Below are positions 59,408 through 64,000 of a DNA stretch of 64,000 bases, in pieces. Each line of letters starts with the position of its first letter. Within the stretch, counting starts at the first letter, position 1. The DNA is taken from assembly GCA_017934975.1 (NCBI GenBank), contig JAGBIM010000023.1:62001-126000 (forward strand), read 5' to 3'. This DNA comes from Clostridia bacterium (GTDB lineage: Bacteria; Bacillota; Clostridia; Oscillospirales; UBA644). A program made the position numbers and the translations under genes. The notes beneath the pieces were generated by a model. That model made no database searches, was not told where the DNA came from, and was given only the letters and a program-made list of their open reading frames with translations.

Positions 59408-62400
59408 TCAATTCGCAGCATCGGACTGGGAAGCGCCGGAGTAAGAATCACTATAAGGAAGATTCAGCTGTTCTCTCTTATACTTGATTTCTTTGTTGAT
59501 TTCCTGAACGTAGTTCAGAAGCGTTTCTCTGGCATCCGTGTAGTCGTCAAGCACTTCGTTGAATGCAAATGAATAGTAACGAGAGTAGTAGTAACCACCG
59601 ACCTGTTCTTCGTAGCCAACGGTGTTTTCCCACTGATCCATGATAGACTTCAGTTCTTTGGTGGTCCAGGGCAGCCGCTGTGCGGCTTCCAGGTTTGCGG
59701 TGTTATAGCGGGCGGCAATACCGAGGGATGCTTCCAGTTCGATACCGTATTCGTACTGGGCATCCGCACCGGCCCACCAGGTCATCCAAGCCCAGCAAGC
59801 CTTGCCGTGTTCTTCCCCCTTATTCACGCCCTGGTTCAGGAGGGCGATGGAGGAAACGGAGGTGGTGGTCTTGTAGTTGATTACCTGATTGCCGTCTGCA
59901 TCCAGCTTGGGCGTTCCGTCTTCGTTATAAACTTCCGTACCGGGAACGGTGGTAAAGGTCCAGCTTCCGCGGATTTCGGGAGCGGCAACACACAGGGTGT
60001 TGTAGAAGGACAGAGGCTGCATTCCGACAGGCATTTCGCCGAAACGGAAGCGGTTCTGGAAGTTAAAGGACTTGGGACAGTTATAGGTAATGTAATAGTC
60101 GGTAACGGCGATGAAGGACTGGATGGCGGTTTCGCTGTCCAGATTGATCTGGTAGCCGTTGTTCTTATACAGGGTTTCGTCGCGCTGATAGAGCAGGGTG
60201 AGGAAATCCGGGGGTGCAAAGTCCATGTACCGCTTCTTCAAAACGGCGATCATGTCGTAAACCTCGGTCCAGGTCTTGGGAATTTCCACACCCAGGTCAG
60301 CCATCACGTCTTCCCGGTAGAAAAGAAGGTCGAAGGACTGCTTTTCGGGAAGACCGTAGGTGTTCATCTGGGTACCCAGATCGCGGTTGTTGGGATCCTT
60401 GAACATTTCCAGGGTGATGGAGGTAAAGGCGGTATCGGAGAACCAGGTCTTTACTTCGTCAAACCCGGGAACCTTTTCATATCCCGCCTGCGCACCGTCC
60501 AGCGTAAAGCCTTCGAAGGTGTTCAAGGGAACGAGGGCGTTACGGGAGGCGTAGTTAATAATATCGGTAGAGCCGAGACCCATAACGATATCGGGGCCCT
60601 TGCCAGCAAAGACGGAGGGCAACAACGCACCGCCGGGAACCAGCTTGATATCCACGCCTATATTATATTGGTTGATAAAGGCGCGTTCAATCAGTCTCTG
60701 TTTGATCTCCGCACGTTCCTTACCGGTGGTAGCCCAGATGGAAACGGTAGTATCAAAGGTCTTGTCGGTGGTGGCACCGATGGCGTTGGAGTCGGTGGTG
60801 AAGGAAGCGGCGAACATGACGATGTTGTGCCACAGATCTTCGAAGAAGTTGGATTCCGCATCACCGGGAACGTAATCGGGTTCGGCAACCAGAATGTAGT
60901 CGATTTCCAGGGGCTGGTTGCGCATGGTGCTCAGCCAGGAACCCAGGTTGGTAATCTGGTTCTTGAAGTTATCAAAATAGGAAGGTATTTCGTCGGGATC
61001 GTCGGCCATATCGTACAGAACGGAAATAACGTTGTAAACGATAGCGGTCTGCTGACCTTCGCCTCCGAGGATTTCGATGAGGTTGTTGTAAATGCTCATC
61101 AGAATATCGCCCTGAGCCTTCAGGTCGGAAATCACGTCGGGAATTTCTTCGTCCAGCTTGTAATCACGGAATTCATCGGGGTCGGATCCGGTGATCTGCA
61201 TGATCTTACGGTAGTCGTTGTTCAGCTTGCTGACGACCGTATCCACGGCGTTGATATAATCACTCAATTCGCCGGTGGTAGCGGTGATACGGACGATATT
61301 CTCCCCTTCGTTGAACTTGAACAGCAATTCCTTACCGTAGTCGTCTACGGGGGTGGACATAATCCAAGAACTGTCGTAGGGGAAGCGGATCCGGGTCGCC
61401 TCGGCAACGGGAGTTTCTCCGTTCACCGTAATCTGACGGCTGGAGAAGGTACCGGACACGAGGTTCTGACGTGCCCGAAGAACGATCTTGTAAAGACCGG
61501 TTTGAGGCACGTTGACCTTATATTCCACCCATTGACCGGAGGTGTTCCAGTTGTCGCCGCCCAGTACGTTGTACTTCAGACGGGCGGAAGACTGGGGCTG
61601 GGTAGCCGCAGAGGAACGGTCGTAACCGGAGTACACGGAGGTGGAGGACTTGGCGTAAGGATATTCCGCCTGGATCTTTGCCACCAGCTGGTCACCGGAA
61701 ATGACGTACTTGCTGTTCTCTGCCAGATACTCCGTGTAGGAAGAGGATTCCTGAACCCCGTACAGATACAGGGAGGAGAGCGCCAGAGGCTCGCGGCTGG
61801 TGGAGAGACGGATGGTGCGGACACCCTTTTCCAAATAGAACTGGAGAGCTCCGTCGTAAGAACCGGTGGAATCCTTGAAGTAAGAATTGTCGATCCACTG
61901 ATGCTTCTCCACGGAAGAGGGACGGATCTGGTTTCCGTTAATATCTTCCACGAAGTAACCATCCATAATGCCGTCGGCATCGGGTTCGGTTACCCGGTCG
62001 GGGAACACGAGGGAGTCCACGTATACGCGGTCCAAGGCCGCGGTACGGGCTTCGGTATAGGGAGATTCGCCGTCGATGGTGATGCTCCGTTCGATGGCAA
62101 CGCCCTTCCCGGGGACCGTGTAATAAGAGCAGCCGAGACCGTACAGACCGGTCGCGTTGATTTCCACCTGGAACTCAACGTATCCGTCTTCGTTGTCGGT
62201 GGTCACAAGAACATTCTTGCGACCCTCATACTCACTCTTCAGCTCGACGTCGTCGCTGGCGGAAGAATACTTGGTTAGGTCGATCTGAATCACTTCTTCC
62301 GATGCGGCGGCACGGGCGTAGGCCTGCAGATATTCGCCGTAAGAACCTGCCTTGTAGATCGCGACGAAGGGCACGGAGGAATCAAGTTCCGTGATCGACT

Positions 62401-62479
62401 TCGCGAAGGAGGCGACGGTCAACATCTGGACTGCCATCACGACGACCAGAATCGCCGCGATAACTTTGCTTTTGCGCAC
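59408..62479 (-). CDS. Giant two-part extracellular sugar-binding protein
   Basis: 1023 residues, more than twice the family norm. An N-terminal signal or anchor (about 1-27) leads into two beta-sandwich, carbohydrate-binding-module-like regions. One is near residues 60-260 with YVEFQVEINATGLYGLGCSY; the other near 300-420 with WVEYKVNVPQTGLYKIVLRA. A helical linker follows, then from about residue 575 a family 1 solute-binding fold (VSIWATTGKERAEIKQRL, KGPDIVMGLGSTDIINYASR, LLFYREDVMADLGVEIPKTW). GTG at 62479 was chosen: AGGAAGG lies 9 nt upstream and the hydrophobic leader follows at once. No lipobox is seen, so it is probably anchored by the uncleaved leader. First gene of the operon. Confidence 0.82.
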   Translation of the reverse strand: MRKSKVIAAILVVVMAVQMLTVASFAKSITELDSSVPFVAIYKAGSYGEYLQAYARAAASEEVIQIDLTKYSSASDDVELKSEYEGRKNVLVTTDNEDGYVEFQVEINATGLYGLGCSYYTVPGKGVAIERSITIDGESPYTEARTAALDRVYVDSLVFPDRVTEPDADGIMDGYFVEDINGNQIRPSSVEKHQWIDNSYFKDSTGSYDGALQFYLEKGVRTIRLSTSREPLALSSLYLYGVQESSSYTEYLAENSKYVISGDQLVAKIQAEYPYAKSSTSVYSGYDRSSAATQPQSSARLKYNVLGGDNWNTSGQWVEYKVNVPQTGLYKIVLRARQNLVSGTFSSRQITVNGETPVAEATRIRFPYDSSWIMSTPVDDYGKELLFKFNEGENIVRITATTGELSDYINAVDTVVSKLNNDYRKIMQITGSDPDEFRDYKLDEEIPDVISDLKAQGDILMSIYNNLIEILGGEGQQTAIVYNVISVLYDMADDPDEIPSYFDNFKNQITNLGSWLSTMRNQPLEIDYILVAEPDYVPGDAESNFFEDLWHNIVMFAASFTTDSNAIGATTDKTFDTTVSIWATTGKERAEIKQRLIERAFINQYNIGVDIKLVPGGALLPSVFAGKGPDIVMGLGSTDIINYASRNALVPLNTFEGFTLDGAQAGYEKVPGFDEVKTWFSDTAFTSITLEMFKDPNNRDLGTQMNTYGLPEKQSFDLLFYREDVMADLGVEIPKTWTEVYDMIAVLKKRYMDFAPPDFLTLLYQRDETLYKNNGYQINLDSETAIQSFIAVTDYYITYNCPKSFNFQNRFRFGEMPVGMQPLSFYNTLCVAAPEIRGSWTFTTVPGTEVYNEDGTPKLDADGNQVINYKTTTSVSSIALLNQGVNKGEEHGKACWAWMTWWAGADAQYEYGIELEASLGIAARYNTANLEAAQRLPWTTKELKSIMDQWENTVGYEEQVGGYYYSRYYSFAFNEVLDDYTDARETLLNYVQEINKEIKYKREQLNLPYSDSYSGASQSDAAN

Positions 62480-62522
62480 TGCAAAACACCTTCCTTTGGT
62501 TTCGAAATATTGCCGTGGAAAA

Positions 62523-62551
62523 GGGCGAAAAACCGACGATTCCCTCGTCGG
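62523..62551 (-). terminator. Attenuator-like terminator in the ABC operon leader
   Basis: On the minus strand CCGACGA and TCGTCGG (62551-62533) form a 7-bp stem with a 5-nt loop, followed by TTTTTCGCCCTTTT. It lies about 45 bp after the transcription start and 54 bp before the first start codon. A second small hairpin (TTGGGG/CCCCAA, 62574-62591) precedes it. Confidence 0.65.
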
Positions 62552-62601
62552 TCTCACATCTCTTCCGTTGTTCTTGGGGGCGCAACCCCAATTACTTGTA
62601 T

Positions 62602-62630
62602 ATTATAATATATTTCGCCCTCTTTGTCAA
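62602..62630 (-). promoter_or_regulatory. Promoter of the eight-gene ABC / DUF5696 operon
   Basis: On the minus strand TTGACA (62630-62625), 17 bp, TATAAT (62607-62602). Near-consensus, which suggests control by the leader terminator or an upstream-bound protein. Confidence 0.85.
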
Positions 62631-62639
62631 GACGTTTTT

Positions 62640-62973
62640 CATTTATTTCAAACCTCAACACAGATATATTTATGCACCCTTCACAACCTTTTTCCAGAAA
62701 TACAACCGTACTTTGGTCAATTTTGCGCCCGTTTTTCACCTGTTGTCATGCATGCATTACAACTAAAACACAATATATAGAAATAATAAGAACTAAAACG
62801 GTTTATTTTAATCAATATATAGTAATCCCTTTTCTGTCGCAAAAACACGAACTGTGCATCTTGCACAAAAAATTCAGAGCAAAAAAAGATTCAAAAAAAC
62901 GATACAAAGGTTTCACAGACAGTTGACAAACGGAAAAAAACCGACGGAATTTCTCCTTTTCGGCCGTAAAAAA
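62640..62973. other. AT-rich intergenic region upstream of the ABC operon
   Basis: About 330 bp without a convincing gene, much more AT-rich than its surroundings. The only clear element is the palindrome at 62742-62763. Small hairpins (such as TGCATCTTGCA near 62855) are present. It may be a control region or the scar of a lost gene. Confidence 0.5.
62742..62763. promoter_or_regulatory. Near-perfect 22-bp palindrome, candidate operator
   Basis: GTTGTCATGCATGCATTACAAC pairs with itself at 10 of 11 positions. It lies about 110 bp upstream of the ABC operon -35 box, consistent with a dimeric regulator such as a LacI-family protein. No such regulator is encoded nearby. Confidence 0.45.
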
Positions 62974-63001
62974 GTGCTCGGCGCAGATCTGCGCCGAGCA
63001 C
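62974..63001 (-). terminator. Terminator of the sortase gene
   Basis: A perfect 28-bp palindrome, GTGCTCGGCGCAGA and TCTGCGCCGAGCAC, followed on the minus strand by six T residues. Confidence 0.9.
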
Positions 63002-63033
63002 GTGGTTTCAAGCAAAAAATACGGAAAATTTCC

Positions 63034-64000
63034 TCAACCGTTCGAAGCTTCGTCCCCTTGCGGGAGGTCGGAAGTCTCCGTTTCGGCAGCCGCTCCCGTA
63101 TCGGAAGGAGTCCCTCCGTCGGTCACTCCCCCATCGGGAGCATCCGAAGCTGTTCCGGAAGTTTCGGAGGAAGCCGTATCGGGGGGCGTTCCACCGTCCG
63201 AAGACTCGTCCCCGGGCCGGTCGGTCACGGAAGGAGCGGAAGACCCCGAAGCAGGGGTACTTACGCCTCCGCTGTCGGGAGGAACATCCGAGGAAACGGG
63301 AGGAGTATCGGTCACCGTAACAGGGGGTATTCCCGTCTCCGTGGCGGGGACATCCGTCACCGTGGGAGGCACCTGCGTACCCGTGTCGGTCACGGTCCCA
63401 GAATCGGGCACGTCGTTGGGGTCCGAAGGAAGATCCGTCGAAGGCGCGTCCGTCGTGGGCTCGTTGGGCAATCCGTCCGTTGCAGGGGGATTTTCCACGT
63501 TCAAAGCCTCGTGACGCACCAATACCGCGTGGACGGCAACCCGTACGTTTTCATCTGACCCCTTGCAGGTAGACAGGGTGAGAATGCGATCCGAAGCGGT
63601 AAAGTTAAACTCCTTGAAAACGGGAAGCTGATTCTTTTCCTGCAGGGTACGCAGAAAATCCACGTATTCGGAATCACTGTCGAAAGACGTACTGATGTAA
63701 TTGAAATCCACCGTCGTCTCGTACCAGGAAAAAATCTGCCAGACCGTCCGTTCCGTAGGCGTATTTACGTAGAGGAACTGATTATACCCATCCTGCTGCC
63801 AGCGGGTCTGCCGGTCAAGATACTTCAACCCACCGAAAATCAGATAGCTGCGGGCGTGCCCGTAAATAATCAGATTCCGATTGGCCCGAAGATCCGCAAG
63901 ATTGTTGCGAAAATCCGCGTAAACCCAACCGTTGTCGCTGGGCGTCCCGTCGAAGGATCGGGTGAGATAATACTCGTTGTCCGAACTCTGCACCACGGGC
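63034..64000 (-). CDS. Class B sortase with a long Pro/Ser/Thr-rich C-terminal tail (cut by window edge)
   Basis: The frame is open to the right edge, so the N-terminus is missing. The visible part starts PVVQSSDNEYYLTRSFDG, the class B sortase lead-in. It shows the catalytic histidine in NLIIYGHARSYLIFG, the cysteine in ILTLSTCKG and the arginine in ENVRVAVHAVL. After the domain comes a tail of about 155 residues, almost only Pro, Ser, Thr, Asp, Gly and Val (repeats like TDTPPVSSDVPPDSGG, SSAPSVTDRPGDESSD). That is unusual for a sortase. It probably anchors NPxTG-type substrates such as the protein at 29139-30698. A clean terminator follows. Confidence 0.88.
   Translation of the reverse strand, partial: PVVQSSDNEYYLTRSFDGTPSDNGWVYADFRNNLADLRANRNLIIYGHARSYLIFGGLKYLDRQTRWQQDGYNQFLYVNTPTERTVWQIFSWYETTVDFNYISTSFDSDSEYVDFLRTLQEKNQLPVFKEFNFTASDRILTLSTCKGSDENVRVAVHAVLVRHEALNVENPPATDGLPNEPTTDAPSTDLPSDPNDVPDSGTVTDTGTQVPPTVTDVPATETGIPPVTVTDTPPVSSDVPPDSGGVSTPASGSSAPSVTDRPGDESSDGGTPPDTASSETSGTASDAPDGGVTDGGTPSDTGAAAETETSDLPQGDEASNG

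Noticed and set aside
59807-62278. Open frame of over 800 codons on the plus strand opposite the giant binding protein
   Set aside because: Same reason: repetitive Gly/Val/Asp composition without start signals.
1-64000. tRNA or rRNA genes
   Set aside because: All gaps long enough were read; no cloverleaf with TTCGA-type T loop or rRNA sequence was recognised, though a computed scan was not possible.

Overview
The window reads as a chromosomal segment of an uncultured, probably gut-associated, anaerobic Bacillota of the class Clostridia. Evidence: gene orders such as ylxM-ffh-rpsP-khpA-rimM-trmD, rpmG-secE-nusG-rplK-rplA and pgk-tpiA-gpmI; meso-diaminopimelate dehydrogenase; type III pantothenate kinase; class B sortase with an NPSTG surface protein; many glycan-active enzymes; AGGAGG-type ribosome binding sites. 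Base composition is about balanced, with a preference for CCC, GGA and GAA codons. No rRNA, tRNA, CRISPR array, phage module or transposase gene was seen. Both edges cut a gene: a DUF3737 protein on the left and a sortase B on the right.

Layout. 1-7.7 kb: DUF3737 (partial), a NERD-nuclease membrane gene split by a -1 frameshift at a slippery A tract, the lower-glycolysis operon pgk-tpiA-gpmI, and a small cluster (55-aa membrane protein, ApbE flavin transferase, NusG-domain-II protein, Gx transporter) resembling part of a flavin-based extracellular electron transfer locus. 7.8-14.3 kb: a catalytically dead beta-lactamase-fold protein with topoisomerase III, diaminopimelate dehydrogenase and a GH36 alpha-galactosidase. 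14.3-19.8 kb: ECF S component with coaX, and the rsmD-coaD-coiled coil-oligopeptide binding protein-isomerase operon. 19.9-20.45 kb: an array of 118-bp structured repeats in alternating A-B-A-B order. 20.45-22.8 kb: ribosomal protein/NusG/SecE operon with a structured leader. 23.7-28.9 kb: SRP/ribosome/tRNA maturation operon and a phosphohexomutase.

29-41 kb: a sorted surface protein, two tandem membrane-anchored YD-repeat paralogues, peptidases pepD and pepT with a nucleoside deoxyribosyltransferase, an unknown membrane-anchored protein, SDR, HAD phosphatase, Mrp and a SLOG protein. 41-49.7 kb: glycan catabolism genes (DUF4091, AraC regulator, GH38 mannosidase, ROK kinase, SIS isomerase, GH95-like fucosidase), probably aimed at host or plant glycans. 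49.8-62.5 kb: one eight-gene operon with a giant two-part sugar-binding protein, two pairs of sugar permeases, a beta-propeller/TPR membrane protein, a Yip1 protein and a DUF5696 lipoprotein, without an ATPase. This is the best candidate for an undescribed system. 63-64 kb: sortase B with a long Pro/Ser/Thr-rich tail.

Regulation. Most promoters are readable as TTGCAA or TTGACA, 17 bp, TATAAT, usually with an extended -10 TGN. Several rho-independent terminators lie inside transcription units, directly before the ribosome binding site of the next gene, which suggests that processive read-through is a common control mode here.
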